Assembly: GCF_018119395.1 (NCBI RefSeq)
Contig: NZ_JAGPWD010000024.1
Coordinates: forward strand, 26,370-90,369
Direction: 5' to 3'
Origin: Massilia sp. ZL223
Lineage (GTDB): Bacteria > Pseudomonadota > Gammaproteobacteria > Burkholderiales > Burkholderiaceae_D
Length of the DNA: 64,000 bases
Below are positions 36,006 through 46,795 of the stretch, one piece after another. Each line of letters begins with the position of its first letter. Positions within the stretch are counted from its first letter, which is position 1. The notes below the pieces were generated by a model. It saw only the letters and a list, made by a program, of their open reading frames with translations, was not told the origin of the DNA and did no database searches. A program made the translations under genes and the position numbers.

Positions 36006-37301
36006 TTAGAAGCGGTGACGGATGCCGACCTGCAGTGCGCGGCCGTCTTCGCCCGGCGCCTTGGTGAAGCCGCCCGGGTTGCCGGCGGTGCCAGGGGCGT
36101 ACTGGGCTTCGTTGTTGTTCTTGATGTTCGCGAACACGGTGTAGATGTCGGTACGCTTCGACAGGAAGTGGTCGTAGCCGATCGCGAACAGGTTGGCGTC
36201 GCTGTTCGAAGCGGTACGGTCGTTCTGGTGCGCGTACGAGGTCATGATGCGGCCGCTGCCGACCTTGTAGTGCAGGCCGATCTGGTAGCTGTTCGCGTCC
36301 TGCTGCGTGTTGGCGGCGATGGTGCGCTGGAAGAAGCCGCGCAGCGCGGCCGCGGTGGCGGCCGGGACCCGGCCTGCCAGCTGCGGCGCCACGGCGGCAT
36401 CCCAGCCCGCCAGGTAGTCCGGCAGCAGGGCCGAATTGGTGTTGCGCTGGCTGTGGAAGCCGGCGAAGAACTTCCACTGGTCGTTCAGGGTGTAGGAGCC
36501 GCCCACGGTGGTGGTGCGCAGGCTCGGACGGTCGTCGCGGTCGTAGCCGTGGTTGTAGCCGATGCCGACGTCGAAGCCGTTGGCCTTGTAGGTCAGGTGG
36601 CCGGCGCGGAACTTGTTGTAGCGGCCCAGGTAACCCGAATTCTTGCCACCGTACATCACGGCGGCGCCGATGCCGTTCGGCAGGGCGATGCGGTACTGGA
36701 TCGCTTCCTGCGAGCGGATGTCGGCGCTCAGGGCGGTGTAGCCGGCGGTGCCGCCGGTCACGTGGCCCCAGGTGCCCGCGGTGCCCGATTCGAAGGTGTC
36801 GGCCATGTTGAAGACTTCATAGCCCGGGGTGTACATGCGGCCGAGCAGGAAGGCGCCGACCGGGGTGACCAGGCCGACCATCGCCATGCGGTCGAACAGC
36901 GCGCGTTCGCGGTTGACGGCTGCCTCGCCCGGCACCTGGATGGCGTTCTGCAGGCCGGCCAGCAGCGGATCGCGCAGGGCCGGCGGCAGCGGAATGGCGT
37001 TCATGCCGCGCAGCAGGTAGCGGCCCGGATTGTCGTTCATCAGGGTCGGCTGCTGGCTACCGTTGTCGAGCTCAACGCGCGCTTCCAGGTTGAACATGGC
37101 CTTGAAGCCATTGCCCAGGTCCTCGGTGCCCTTGAAGCCGATGCGCGAGCCGTCGGCGCCGCCGCTGTAGATCTTGGTCGGGCCGCCCTTCTGGAACATC
37201 ACGCCGGCGTCGGCGATGCCATAGATCTGGACGCTGGACTGGGCCAGGGCGGAAGTCGCAAAGGTGGCGCCGATCAGGGCTGCGATGAGGCTCTTCTTCA
37301 T
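36006..37301 (-). CDS. Gram-negative porin (burkholderial Porin_4 type), copy 1
   Basis: Outer-membrane trimeric channel for small solutes. 431 residues. Signal peptide MKKSLIAALIGATFATSALA, then the typical start QSSVQIYGIADAGVMFQKGG, repeated amphipathic strands, GFKGTEDLGNGFKAMFNLE, and a C-terminal Phe (GIRHRF) needed for BAM-dependent insertion. Longer than its neighbour because of extra loops (for example about 105-135 and 325-345). Has its own terminator. Confidence 0.93.
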   Translation of the reverse strand: MKKSLIAALIGATFATSALAQSSVQIYGIADAGVMFQKGGPTKIYSGGADGSRIGFKGTEDLGNGFKAMFNLEARVELDNGSQQPTLMNDNPGRYLLRGMNAIPLPPALRDPLLAGLQNAIQVPGEAAVNRERALFDRMAMVGLVTPVGAFLLGRMYTPGYEVFNMADTFESGTAGTWGHVTGGTAGYTALSADIRSQEAIQYRIALPNGIGAAVMYGGKNSGYLGRYNKFRAGHLTYKANGFDVGIGYNHGYDRDDRPSLRTTTVGGSYTLNDQWKFFAGFHSQRNTNSALLPDYLAGWDAAVAPQLAGRVPAATAAALRGFFQRTIAANTQQDANSYQIGLHYKVGSGRIMTSYAHQNDRTASNSDANLFAIGYDHFLSKRTDIYTVFANIKNNNEAQYAPGTAGNPGGFTKAPGEDGRALQVGIRHRF

Positions 37302-37457
37302 TAGGTCTCCGTATTATGTTCTTGACTAGCGAGTTGCTATAACTCACTTACCTTGCCAATATGCCATCCGCCTTGCGCCCTGTACAGAACGCTCGTGCGG
37401 AAAGTGCTCGCGAACTGTTTCTCGTTGTGAAAACACTACAAGACGAGGTAAACGGCA

Positions 37458-37487
37458 AAGGCGGACATGGTTTCCCATGTCCGCCTT
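37458..37487 (-). terminator. terminator hairpin after the second porin gene
   Basis: A perfect 13-bp stem, AAGGCGGACATGG and CCATGTCCGCCTT, with a 4-base loop, 25 bases after the porin stop on the minus strand. Only TT then TGCCGTTT follows, so the U tract is weak, but the stem is strong. Confidence 0.65.
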
Positions 37488-37512
37488 CGGGCAGCCGCAT
37501 GTCTGGTGTGGC

Positions 37513-38562
37513 TTAGAACGAGTGGTTGATGCCCACGTCGTAGTGGTTGACGGCCGACGGATTGGTCGGCAGGCCGCGCTTGCGCGAGGCGTCCACGTAC
37601 AGGTAGGTGCGCTTCGACAGGCTGTACTCGTAGCCTAGGGAGAATTGCTTGACCTTCTGCAGGCCGTCGGTGTCCTTCTGGCCATATCCGGCCAGCAGCT
37701 TGCCCGGGCCCAGGGTATAGTTGGCGCCCAGCACCCACGACCTGGTGTCGGCGTTGGCGAGGCGGTTGTGCTCCTGGTCCTGGCGGCTGTAGGTGCCCAT
37801 CAGCTTCAGTTCCGGGGTGGCGCTCAGCGAGGCGCCGATCGACCAGACCTTCGATTCGATCGCGTTGCGCTCGTAGCCGGCCATGAAGGCCGCCGGGCCG
37901 TTGTTGTAGGTGGCGCTGACCGAGAACGGGTTGGCCGAGGCCTGGGCGCCCGCCGGGTATTGCGGGAAGGCTTCGCTGCCGCGGCCGATCACGGCGGCGC
38001 CGCCGTTGTTTTCCTTGGTGGCGATCGCGGTGTTCACCTGGACGCCGCTGACGATCGGGGTGTTGTACCAGACCGCGTTGCTCCAGCGGTTATGCGAGGC
38101 GCCCGACGGATCCAGCGGCTGCGAGGTGTAGCCGGCGACGGTCAGGTCGGTGTAGAAGCCGGCCGGCGACGGCAGGGCGTGGAAGGGCTCGAAGGCGCCG
38201 ATGGTTTCGTGGTACGGGGTCAGGCCGCGGCCGATGCGCAGCATGCCGAAGTCGCCTTGCAGGCCGACGCGGCTCTGGCCCTGGAACAGCTGGCGCTGCA
38301 CGCCGTTGCCGCCCACCTCGAGGGTGCCGGTGTCCGGCTCGTAGCGGATCTCGAGCTGGAACAGCGCCTTCAGGCCGTTGCCCAGGTCTTCCGTGCCCTT
38401 GAAGCCCAGGGTGTTGGCGGCGCGCTTGCCGATGCTCAGCGACTGGCCGGTACGCTTGACGAGGCCGGCGTCCAGGTTGCCATAGACCTGCACCGTGCTC
38501 TGCGCGTGGGCCGCACCGGCGACAGCGCCGGACAGTGCGACGGCCATGAGGGTTTTTTTCAT
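37513..38562 (-). CDS. Gram-negative porin (burkholderial Porin_4 type), copy 2
   Basis: 349 residues from the ATG at 38560-38562, with GAAGGAAA upstream; the in-frame extension to 38631 was not used because it would bury the signal peptide (MKKTLMAVALSGAVAGAAHA). Mature start QSTVQVYGNLDAGLVKRTGQ, conserved NTLGFKGTEDLGNGLKALFQLE, and terminal Phe in YDVGINHSF. Paralogue of the adjacent copy 1 but clearly diverged, with 211 bases between them. Regulation unknown; a small inverted repeat lies about 100 bases upstream. Confidence 0.93.
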   Translation of the reverse strand: MKKTLMAVALSGAVAGAAHAQSTVQVYGNLDAGLVKRTGQSLSIGKRAANTLGFKGTEDLGNGLKALFQLEIRYEPDTGTLEVGGNGVQRQLFQGQSRVGLQGDFGMLRIGRGLTPYHETIGAFEPFHALPSPAGFYTDLTVAGYTSQPLDPSGASHNRWSNAVWYNTPIVSGVQVNTAIATKENNGGAAVIGRGSEAFPQYPAGAQASANPFSVSATYNNGPAAFMAGYERNAIESKVWSIGASLSATPELKLMGTYSRQDQEHNRLANADTRSWVLGANYTLGPGKLLAGYGQKDTDGLQKVKQFSLGYEYSLSKRTYLYVDASRKRGLPTNPSAVNHYDVGINHSF

Positions 38563-39128
38563 TATTCGTGTTTCCTTCATTAAGTTACGCAGTCGTGGAG
38601 CATTGAGGCTGAGCTGAACACCCGGACACATGTACCTTAATAGTTTCCTGCGGGAAGATTGACTGATTGGTCAATTATGACTGCGGCACTTGGTCGAAAG
38701 CCAATAAATCCAATTGTGTTGTTGTATTTTTGAAACGTGCATCAGGCAGGATGTAACAAATCGACCCGGCATGGGTTTGGGGGCATTGTCGCGCCCTCGT
38801 ATACATGAGATTTGCACCTGCGCAGGGCCGCAGGCGGCTAGCCGATTCCAGCTGGCGCATGGCACAAAACTGTCGTTCGGAAGCCATTCCTCCTGGTGAG
38901 TCCGCCTTACAGCATTTGCGGCGCCGCAAACAAAGCCATGGCTTGAAACGAATCGGCCATACCGGCGGCTTAGACTTTGGCCCAATCCACGTGTGTGGCG
39001 ACGCACTCCGTCAATACCTTGTATATTGGCAACTTTTCCGCCGAGCCGCTCCGGCTTGCGCCGTAGCCTGCCGTCTTGCGTTGCCACTGCGCTTTGCCTA
39101 CCTGACTCATCAATGGTGTATTCGAACA
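38563..39128. other. 566-base intergenic region between divergent porin and Sel1 genes
   Basis: Long gap for this dense window. It contains one inverted repeat at 38658-38675 and AT-rich stretches near 38690-38770 that may hold promoters. Short open frames on both strands (for example 38675-38929 minus) have no ribosome site, no recognisable domain and atypical composition, so I do not call a gene. No tRNA or known RNA motif was recognised. Confidence 0.5.
38658..38675. promoter_or_regulatory. inverted repeat ATTGAC-N6-GTCAAT upstream of porin copy 2
   Basis: Perfect 6-bp arms with a 6-base spacer, about 96 bases upstream of the porin start codon. The size suits a dimeric regulator site. No matching second copy was found in the window, so the assignment is weak. 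Confidence 0.3.
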
Positions 39129-40961
39129 ATGGCTAACCGCGAAGAACTGGCGATCATCCGCAACGCCCGGGCCGGGCAGGCTGCCGCCCAGCTCGAGCTG
39201 GGCAAGCTCTACCTGTTCGGCAGCGCCGGACTGCCGCAGAGCCTGCCGACCGCGCTGCACTGGCTGGAGCGGGCCGCGCGCCAGGATTGCGCCCCCGCAT
39301 GGCAGCTGATCGGCAACCACATTCCTTTCGAACTGGCCCAGCGCAATGGCTCCGCGCTGGCCACCTGGTACGAGCGCGCCTACGACGACGGCAGCGTCCA
39401 CGCGGGCCTGGTGTTCGCCCAGCTGGCGCTGGAGACCGGCGTGGCCGCCTCCGCGGACGCCCGCGCCAAGGCCCTGCGTGCGCTGGAAGACGCGGCCAGG
39501 GCCGGCTTTCCGCACGCGCAATGGATGCTTGCCCAGCAGCGGGGACCTGCGGCGCCCATGGCGGGGGCAGCCGCCGCATCGCTTTCCACAGCTGCGCCCG
39601 CCGCTGCCGCCCGCAGCGTCCAGGCATCCGCGCGGCGCGGCGCCGGCGCCACGCCGGGCTGGCCGGCCGCCGAACACGGCGCCGCAGCCGACCAGTACGC
39701 CGTCCTCGAGCAGGCCTGGGAAGCCGGGCGGGCCGAGGAATACCTGGAACAGGCGCTGCCGCTGGCGCGCGAACTGGTGCGCGTGCGGGAGGAGCAGGGC
39801 GAAATGCAGCGCTTCGCGCCCGACGAGATCGCGCTGCTGTCGCGCTGTGCGCGCCTGCTCGATGGCCGGGCAGCGGGCGTGGCGCTGGAAGCGGGCGAGC
39901 CGGATTGCTTCTGGGAGCTGGCTGCCGCCGAGCACGACCGCCATGCCCAGCTGACAATGGGCTTGCGCTGCGCCCGGATGCAGATCGACGGGCGGCGGAT
40001 TGCCGGCAAGGCCGGCGAACGGGCCGGCGACCGGGCAGCCGGGAGGAGCACGGGCTGGAACGGCCCCGCCAACTTCAAGAAAGCCATCCGCTGGCTGACC
40101 CTGGCCGGCGAGCAGGGCCTGGCCGAAGCCTGGTATGCCTTGTCGCGCATTTATATCAAGCCGGAGTTCTCGCAGCGGAATGTGGCCGATGCCCAGAAAT
40201 ACCTGGAGCGGGCGGCCGAGATGGGCTACCGCGAGGCCCAGCTCGAATGCGGCCACAACGCCTGGCGCGCGCGGCGCGAGAACGAGAGTAACGACGTGCG
40301 CGCGGTGTACTGGCTGCAGAAGGCCGCCGCCCAGGGTTCGAGCGAAGCCGGCGCGCTGCTGGCGCGGATCGCCCCGCGTCCGGCTGCGTCGCTGTACACG
40401 GAAACCGGCGCTTTGCTCAGGCAATACGCCGGGCAGGCCCAGTCCGGCGCCGGGTTCGACGCGGCCCGGCCGGATCTGTTTCAGGCCCATCCGCTGTTGG
40501 CTGCGAGGCTGGAGCTGGCGGCGCTCTTCAAGCTGACGCGGGCCGAGGCTTTGTTGCTGGACGTTAAGGCCGCGGACCAGGGACATTGCCTCGTGATCGA
40601 CATCCGCGCCAGCTACGGGCGCAGCAAGCGCCGCCTGGTGCTGGTGGAAGCGGGCCAGGAGCGCCAGGCGCTCGACCGCATCGTGCGCCTCTTCGCGCAG
40701 GTGGATTGCGGCCCGTCCGGACCGGAAGGAAATTACCGCCAGCGCCTGTACCGGCTGCGTACCTTGCTGGGCCCGGCGTCACGCATGAATGAGGAAGAGG
40801 GGGCGCCCGGCGTAGGGGCGCCCGGCGTAGGGGCGCCCGGCCTAGGGGCCGCCAGCGCTGGCTTACCCGGCGCCGGGGCGACGACGGGGGCGCCCGACGC
40901 GGTGGTTCCCGCCGCCGGGACGCCAGCCGCCGGCACGCCGGATTTCGGGCTTGCGGCCTGA
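39129..40961 (+). CDS. Sel1-like repeat (SLR) protein
   Basis: 610 residues from the ATG at 39129; the frame is open further upstream without repeats. Sel1/TPR-like repeats appear at the N-terminus (AAAQLELGKLYLFGSAGLPQS, ALHWLERAARQ) and at about 315-415 (FKKAIRWLTLAGEQGLAEAWYALSRIY, AQKYLERAAEMGYREAQLECG, AVYWLQKAAAQGSSEAGALLA). A middle Ala-rich linker and a C-terminal Gly/Ala/Pro tail with a 15-bp tandem DNA repeat follow. No signal peptide. SLR proteins are protein-interaction scaffolds; the partner is unknown. Divergent from porin 2, convergent with dapF. Confidence 0.8.
   Translation: MANREELAIIRNARAGQAAAQLELGKLYLFGSAGLPQSLPTALHWLERAARQDCAPAWQLIGNHIPFELAQRNGSALATWYERAYDDGSVHAGLVFAQLALETGVAASADARAKALRALEDAARAGFPHAQWMLAQQRGPAAPMAGAAAASLSTAAPAAAARSVQASARRGAGATPGWPAAEHGAAADQYAVLEQAWEAGRAEEYLEQALPLARELVRVREEQGEMQRFAPDEIALLSRCARLLDGRAAGVALEAGEPDCFWELAAAEHDRHAQLTMGLRCARMQIDGRRIAGKAGERAGDRAAGRSTGWNGPANFKKAIRWLTLAGEQGLAEAWYALSRIYIKPEFSQRNVADAQKYLERAAEMGYREAQLECGHNAWRARRENESNDVRAVYWLQKAAAQGSSEAGALLARIAPRPAASLYTETGALLRQYAGQAQSGAGFDAARPDLFQAHPLLAARLELAALFKLTRAEALLLDVKAADQGHCLVIDIRASYGRSKRRLVLVEAGQERQALDRIVRLFAQVDCGPSGPEGNYRQRLYRLRTLLGPASRMNEEEGAPGVGAPGVGAPGLGAASAGLPGAGATTGAPDAVVPAAGTPAAGTPDFGLAA
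40801..40845 (+). repeat. 15-bp tandem repeat, three units, within the Sel1 gene
   Basis: Three consecutive units of GGGCGCCCGGCGTAG (third unit with one change, GGCCTAG end) encode GAPGV, GAPGV, GAPGL. Being a multiple of three, copy number changes would keep the frame; it is a likely length-variable site. Confidence 0.85.
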
Positions 40962-40997
40962 AGCGCAGGCCAGGCTAGGCCAGGCCCGGCGGAATCT

Positions 40998-41849
40998 TCA
41001 GATCTCGACTTCGCCTTCGAACACGGTCACGGCGGGACCGCTGAGGTAAACCGGCTGGCCCGGTCCTGCCCAGGCGATGCTGAGCTCGCCGCCACGCGCC
41101 GATACGCGCACCGGCGAATCGAGCAGGCCGCGGCGGATGCCCGCCACCACCGCCGCGCAGGCGCCGGTGCCGCAGGCCAGGGTCTCGCCCGCGCCGCGTT
41201 CGTAGACGCGCAGGCGGATGTGGTGACGGTCCACCACCTGCATGTAGCCGGCGTTGACCCGTTTCGGGAAGCGCGCGTGCGATTCGATCAGCGGGCCGGT
41301 CTCGGCCACCGGGGCGCTGTCGACATCGTCGACCACCTGCACCGCGTGCGGGTTGCCCATCGAAACCACCGACACGAACACGGTCTTCCCCGCCACCGGC
41401 AGCGGCCACAGGGTATCTTCGCCCTCGGCCCAGCCGCCCAGCCCCGCGGCGTCGAAGGGCACCTCGGCGGGCTCCAGGCGCGGCGCGCCCATGTTCACGG
41501 TGATGCTGCCGTCTTCTTCCATGCGCGGATTGATGATGCCCGACATGGTCTGCACGCGGATGCTGCGCTCCTTGCTCAGGCCTTTATCCACCACGAAGCG
41601 AACAAAGGCGCGCGAGCCATTGCCGCACTGCTCGACTTCGCCGCCGTCGTTGTTGAAGATGCGGTAGCGGAAATCCACCCCCGGCTCGGTCGGGCGCTCG
41701 ACGATCAGGATCTGGTCGGCGCCGATGCCGAAGCGGCGGTCGGCCAGGCGCTGCCACTGTCCGGTGCTCAGGGAGACGTCCTGGCTGATCGCATCGACGA
41801 CGATGAAATCGTTGCCGGCGCCGTGCATCTTGGTGAATTTCAATTTCAT
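40998..41849 (-). CDS. dapF: diaminopimelate epimerase
   Basis: Converts LL- to meso-diaminopimelate for lysine and peptidoglycan synthesis. 283 residues from the ATG at 41847-41849. The two catalytic cysteines are C75 (EQCGNGSR) and C226 (ACGTGACAA). N-terminal [16 protein letters not shown] and RRFGIGADQ are diagnostic. It lies 28 bases downstream of the first acyltransferase stop, in the lpxL-lpxL-dapF operon divergent from metK. Confidence 0.97.
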   Translation of the reverse strand: MKLKFTKMHGAGNDFIVVDAISQDVSLSTGQWQRLADRRFGIGADQILIVERPTEPGVDFRYRIFNNDGGEVEQCGNGSRAFVRFVVDKGLSKERSIRVQTMSGIINPRMEEDGSITVNMGAPRLEPAEVPFDAAGLGGWAEGEDTLWPLPVAGKTVFVSVVSMGNPHAVQVVDDVDSAPVAETGPLIESHARFPKRVNAGYMQVVDRHHIRLRVYERGAGETLACGTGACAAVVAGIRRGLLDSPVRVSARGGELSIAWAGPGQPVYLSGPAVTVFEGEVEI

Positions 41850-41877
41850 GGCAGTGTCCAGTGCAGCAAATACAGGT

Positions 41878-42738
41878 TCAATACAGCGAAGGCTCGCCCG
41901 GCGGGCGGGTCTTGAAGCGCTTGTGGGTCCAGAAGTACTGTTCCGGCGCTTCGCGCACCCGGTCCTCGATGAAGGCATTCATGCGGCGGGTCGCCTCGAT
42001 CATGTCCTCACCGGGGTAATTCTCCCACGCCGGATAAAACACCACACGCCAGCCCTTGTAATCCGGCAGGTAGGTGGCGATCACCGGGATCACCTTGGCG
42101 CCGGTGGTGGCCGCGATGCGCCCCAGGGCGGTCAGGGTCGCGGCCGGCACGCCGAAGAAGGGCACGAACTCGGCATCCTTCTCGCCGAAATCCATGTCCG
42201 GCAGCATGAAGTAGGGCAGGCCGTCGCGCAGGGCGCGCAGGATGGGCTTGATGCCTTCCTTGCGCGTCACCAGGCGCACCGGGCCGTAGCGCTCGCGCCC
42301 GTGGCGCAGCAGCTTGTCGAAAGCCTCGTTCTTCTGCGGTACGTACATGCTGCACACCGGGATCACGCGCGAGGCCACGCCGGCCACGTCCAGGCACACG
42401 AAGTGCGGGCACAGCAGGATGGTGGGGCCGGCTTCCATCTCGGCCTGCGGCACCGCCGGCTCGACGTGGATCAGGCTGCGCACCCGTTCTTCCGGCGCCC
42501 ACCACAGGATCGAGCGTTCGAAAATGCTGCGCGCGTAGGCGCGGAAATGGCGGCGCGCGATGTCGCGGCGCGCGCCTTCGTCCAGCTCCGGCATGCACAG
42601 GCGCAGATTGGTCAGCGTGATATGGCGGCGCTTGCCCATGATCAGGAACATCAGGCTGCCGACCGCTTCGCCCAGGCGGCCCAGGATGGGCAGCGGAAGG
42701 AAGTGCAGCAGCCACATGACGAACAGCAGGACCCTCAT
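41878..42738 (-). CDS. LpxL/HtrB-family lipid A acyltransferase, second of pair
   Basis: 286-residue inner-membrane lysophospholipid acyltransferase-fold enzyme that adds a secondary acyl chain to lipid A. N-terminal membrane helix (1-33), catalytic HX4D motif H112-D117 in CPHFVCLDV, then the LpxL-type [20 protein letters not shown] and [12 protein letters not shown] ends. ATG at 42736-42738 overlaps the stop of the upstream paralogue (ATGA), so the two are translationally coupled. Which acyl chain and position each adds cannot be read from the sequence. Confidence 0.92.
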   Translation of the reverse strand: MRVLLFVMWLLHFLPLPILGRLGEAVGSLMFLIMGKRRHITLTNLRLCMPELDEGARRDIARRHFRAYARSIFERSILWWAPEERVRSLIHVEPAVPQAEMEAGPTILLCPHFVCLDVAGVASRVIPVCSMYVPQKNEAFDKLLRHGRERYGPVRLVTRKEGIKPILRALRDGLPYFMLPDMDFGEKDAEFVPFFGVPAATLTALGRIAATTGAKVIPVIATYLPDYKGWRVVFYPAWENYPGEDMIEATRRMNAFIEDRVREAPEQYFWTHKRFKTRPPGEPSLY

Positions 42739-43586
42739 GCCGCCACCTCGCTGTCGGGCGCGGCCACGCCTTCCGGCTGCTTGTAGCGGTTGTAGCTCCA
42801 GAAATACTGGGCCGGGCAGCGGGCGATCAGCTGCTCCATGGCGCGGTTGATGGCGGCGGCCTGGCTGGCCGCGTCGCCGGACAGGTCGCCCTCGAAGGGC
42901 ACGAAGCGCACGGTGTAGCCGGCGCCGCGCGGCAGGCGCTCGGCGTAGACCAGCAGGATGTCGGCCTTGCCCAGCTGGGCCAGCTTGGCCGGCAGGGTCA
43001 TGGTGTAGGCGGTGCGGCCGAACCAGGGCGCCCAGGTGCCTTCGCCTTCCTGCGGCACCTGGTCGGGCAGGATGCCGATCGGCTGGCCGCTCTTCAGGGT
43101 CTTGGCCAGGATGCGCACGCCCGCCAGGGTGGCCGGCGCCAGGTGCAGGTTGTGGCGCGCGCGCGCGCCTTCGACCAGCGGCTTGAGCGCATTCTTGCGC
43201 GGCGGGCGGTACATGACGGTGAGGGCCGTTTTCAGCGCGATCTGCTGCGCGGTCATTTCGAAACAGCCGAGGTGTGGCGTCAAAAAGACAATCCCGCGGC
43301 CGGCGTCGAGCTTGCTCTGCACCAGCTCCCAGTTCTCGACCGTGGCGTGGCGCGCCACGCGCTCGGGTTTGGCGCACCAGACGAAGGCCAGCTCGACGAT
43401 GGCCTTGCCGGCTTCGGAAACGGCTGCGCGCAAGCAGCCGTCATAGCCGGCCTGGCGCAGGTTGGCGCGCAGGCGGCGGCGGTAGGAGGGCGACAGGAGA
43501 TAGACGAGCCAGCCCAGCGCCGCTCCCAGTGCATGCAAGACTGGCAACGGAAACACGGACAGGACGCGGAAGAGGACGACTAGCAT
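42735..43586 (-). CDS. LpxL/HtrB-family lipid A acyltransferase, first of pair
   Basis: 283 residues from the ATG at 43584-43586; a TTG/GTG start at 43628 or 43625 would add 13-14 residues and is possible, neither having a clear ribosome site. N-terminal membrane helix (1-32), HX4E catalytic motif H105-E110 in TPHLGCFEM, and the LpxL-type GILPDQVPQEGEGTWAPWFG and YFWSYNRYKQP ends. Paralogue of the next gene. Divergent from metK. Confidence 0.91.
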   Translation of the reverse strand: MLVVLFRVLSVFPLPVLHALGAALGWLVYLLSPSYRRRLRANLRQAGYDGCLRAAVSEAGKAIVELAFVWCAKPERVARHATVENWELVQSKLDAGRGIVFLTPHLGCFEMTAQQIALKTALTVMYRPPRKNALKPLVEGARARHNLHLAPATLAGVRILAKTLKSGQPIGILPDQVPQEGEGTWAPWFGRTAYTMTLPAKLAQLGKADILLVYAERLPRGAGYTVRFVPFEGDLSGDAASQAAAINRAMEQLIARCPAQYFWSYNRYKQPEGVAAPDSEVAA

Positions 43587-43770
43587 TCGATTGATCAGGG
43601 TTGAGTGGCGCGTGAGTTTCCACACCAAAATTCACAAGGAGCGTAAAATACCACTTTATGCAGGATCCGCCGAGTTAATGACAACTTGCGAAGCGGAATA
43701 TAAATGTCGCTAAAGCGTCGCAGGCACGAGTTGCTGCGGCAGTTTATTGAACAGTAACTTTGGAGCCTCA

Positions 43771-44937
<1,167 letters not shown>

Positions 44938-44970
44938 TTCAGGGTTCAAGCGGGCGGTATCGTTACGTAC

Positions 44971-45101
44971 GCAAACTTGGGTTCCGGCCGAGGGGGACGC
45001 CGAGTCCCGGAACGACGCCTCATCTTTAAGTGATACTTTCAGCACGTCGTAGCCTCCACTGGAGGCTACGACTCCCGGCGAAGGCCGGGGCTCAAGTTTC
45101 G
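44971..45101. repeat. inverted REP-like pair, family 1, with nested insertions
   Basis: The left copy (44971-45017) has the CTTGGGTTCCGG start and CCGGAACGACG end of the family, but its loop is enlarged to about 17 bases. The right copy (45043-45101) ends in CTCAAGTTT as expected, but its CGTCGT part is expanded into a 27-base hairpin at 45046-45072. Together they fill most of the metK-ahcY gap before the riboswitch. Confidence 0.75.
45046..45072. repeat. 27-base near-perfect hairpin nested in the REP copy
   Basis: Arms GTCGTAGCCTCCA and TGGAGGCTACGAC pair perfectly over 13 bases around a single C. The centre reads CCACTGG. The design (13-base arms, one-base loop, CCA-N-TGG centre) is the same as at 51768-51794 although the sequences differ. 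Confidence 0.8.
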
Positions 45102-45197
45102 TAGCACACCGATCCGCATCCCTGCACCACCCCCACAGCAAGCAATCCAACAACACCCCCGGGCAGCACCCGCACACTCGTGTTAAACTAGCCCATT

Positions 45198-45264
45198 CCG
45201 AGGAGCGTTGCGACGAAGGTTCCCATCTTCGCCAGGCTCGGATATCAGCAACCGCGCTCACGTT
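45198..45264 (+). ncRNA. S-adenosylhomocysteine (SAH) riboswitch
   Basis: Matches the SAH riboswitch consensus: CCGAGGAGCGTTGCGAC, a variable hairpin, GCCAGGCTCGG, then CCGCGCTCACG. P1 pairs CCGAG (45198-45202) with CTCGG (45237-45241); the hairpin is CGAAG/CTTCG (45213-45230); the pseudoknot pairs GAGCG (45203-45207) with CGCTC (45255-45259). It lies 32 bases before ahcY, with the ribosome site AAAGGAGGG between. Known members activate ahcY expression when SAH accumulates. Confidence 0.93.
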
Positions 45265-45295
45265 ACTTTTTTCTAAACATTGAAAGGAGGGCGTG

Positions 45296-46708
45296 ATGAG
45301 CGCCGTACTCAAAGAATCCCCCGACTACCTCGTCGCCGACATCTCCCTGGCATCCTGGGGCGAGAAGGAAATCCGCATCGCCGAAACCGAAATGCCGGGC
45401 CTGATGGCGATCCGCGAGGAATATGCCGCTGCCCAGCCGCTCAAGGGCGCGCGCATCGCCGGTTCCCTGCACATGACCATCCAGACCGCGGTCCTGATCC
45501 GCACCCTGGAAGCCCTGGGCGCGCAAGTGCGCTGGGCATCGTGCAACATCTACTCGACCCAGGACCACGCCGCCGCCGCCATCGCTTCGGTCGGCACCCC
45601 GGTGTTCGCCGTCAAGGGCGAGACCCTGGACGAGTACTGGGAATACACCCACCGCATCTTCGAATGGCCGGCGGACAACCACGCCAACATGATCCTGGAC
45701 GACGGCGGCGACGCCACCTTGCTGCTGCACCTGGGCGTGCGCGCGGAAAAGGACATCTCGGTGCTGGACAAGCCGGGCTCGGATGAGGAAATCTGCCTGT
45801 TCAACGCCATCAAGGGCCGCCTCGCGCGCGATCCGCAGTGGTACTCGAAGCGCCTGCCGTGTATCAAGGGCGTCACCGAGGAAACCACCACCGGCGTGCA
45901 CCGCCTGTACCAGATGCACCAGGACGGCAAGCTGGCCTTCCCGGCGATCAACGTCAACGACTCGGTCACCAAGTCGAAGTTCGACAACCTGTACGGCTGC
46001 CGCGAATCGCTGGTGGACGGCATCAAGCGCGCCACCGACGTGATGGTCGCCGGCAAGATCGCCGTCATCGCCGGCTACGGCGACGTGGGCAAGGGCTCGG
46101 CCCAGGCCATGCGCGCGCTGTCGGCCCAGGTCTGGGTCACCGAGATCGACCCGATCTGCGCCCTGCAGGCCGCGATGGAAGGCTACCGCGTCGTGACCAT
46201 GGACTACGCCGCCGAACATGGCGACATCTTCGTCACCTGCACCGGCAACTACCACGTCATCACCGAGCAGCACATGCTCAAGATGAAGGACCAGGCGATC
46301 GTCTGCAACATCGGCCACTTCGACAACGAAATCGAAGTCGCCGCGCTGAAGAAGTACGAGTGGGACAACATCAAGCCCCAGGTCGATCACGTGATCTTCC
46401 CGGACGGCAAGCGGATCATCCTGCTGGCCGAAGGCCGCCTGGTGAACCTGGGCTGCGGCACGGGCCACCCGTCCTACGTGATGAGCTCCTCGTTCGCCAA
46501 CCAGACCATCGCCCAGATCGAACTGTTCAGCAACACCGCCGCCTACCCGGTCGGCGTCTACACGCTGCCCAAGAAGCTGGACGAAAAAGTGGCGCGCCTG
46601 CAGCTCAAGAAGCTGAACGCGCAGCTGACCGAACTGACCGAAGAGCAAGCTGCCTACATCTCGGTGAGCAAGGAAGGCCCGTACAAGCCGGAACACTACC
46701 GCTACTGA
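45296..46708 (+). CDS. ahcY: adenosylhomocysteinase
   Basis: Hydrolyses SAH to adenosine and homocysteine, relieving product inhibition of methyltransferases. 470 residues from the ATG at 45296 (strong AAAGGAGGG); a GTG three bases earlier is less likely. Landmarks: [55 protein letters not shown]-binding [11 protein letters not shown], and the terminal KPEHYRY with the NAD-contacting Lys/Tyr. Directly controlled by the SAH riboswitch and followed by the holin-like gene and metF. Confidence 0.98.
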   Translation: MSAVLKESPDYLVADISLASWGEKEIRIAETEMPGLMAIREEYAAAQPLKGARIAGSLHMTIQTAVLIRTLEALGAQVRWASCNIYSTQDHAAAAIASVGTPVFAVKGETLDEYWEYTHRIFEWPADNHANMILDDGGDATLLLHLGVRAEKDISVLDKPGSDEEICLFNAIKGRLARDPQWYSKRLPCIKGVTEETTTGVHRLYQMHQDGKLAFPAINVNDSVTKSKFDNLYGCRESLVDGIKRATDVMVAGKIAVIAGYGDVGKGSAQAMRALSAQVWVTEIDPICALQAAMEGYRVVTMDYAAEHGDIFVTCTGNYHVITEQHMLKMKDQAIVCNIGHFDNEIEVAALKKYEWDNIKPQVDHVIFPDGKRIILLAEGRLVNLGCGTGHPSYVMSSSFANQTIAQIELFSNTAAYPVGVYTLPKKLDEKVARLQLKKLNAQLTELTEEQAAYISVSKEGPYKPEHYRY

Positions 46709-46795
46709 TCCGGTAGCTCCGCTGTACTGTTACGCCAGGCGCGCAGCAGCGCGCCTGGCGCTTCCCTCAAAGCCGCCCACGAAAGCGATGCCCCG

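Noticed and set aside
38675..38929. Small protein gene in the porin-Sel1 gap
   Set aside because: No ribosome site, no recognisable domain, and residue composition unlike coding neighbours.
43629..43770. SAM riboswitch upstream of metK
   Set aside because: I could not fit any known SAM or SAM/SAH aptamer core to the 142 bases.
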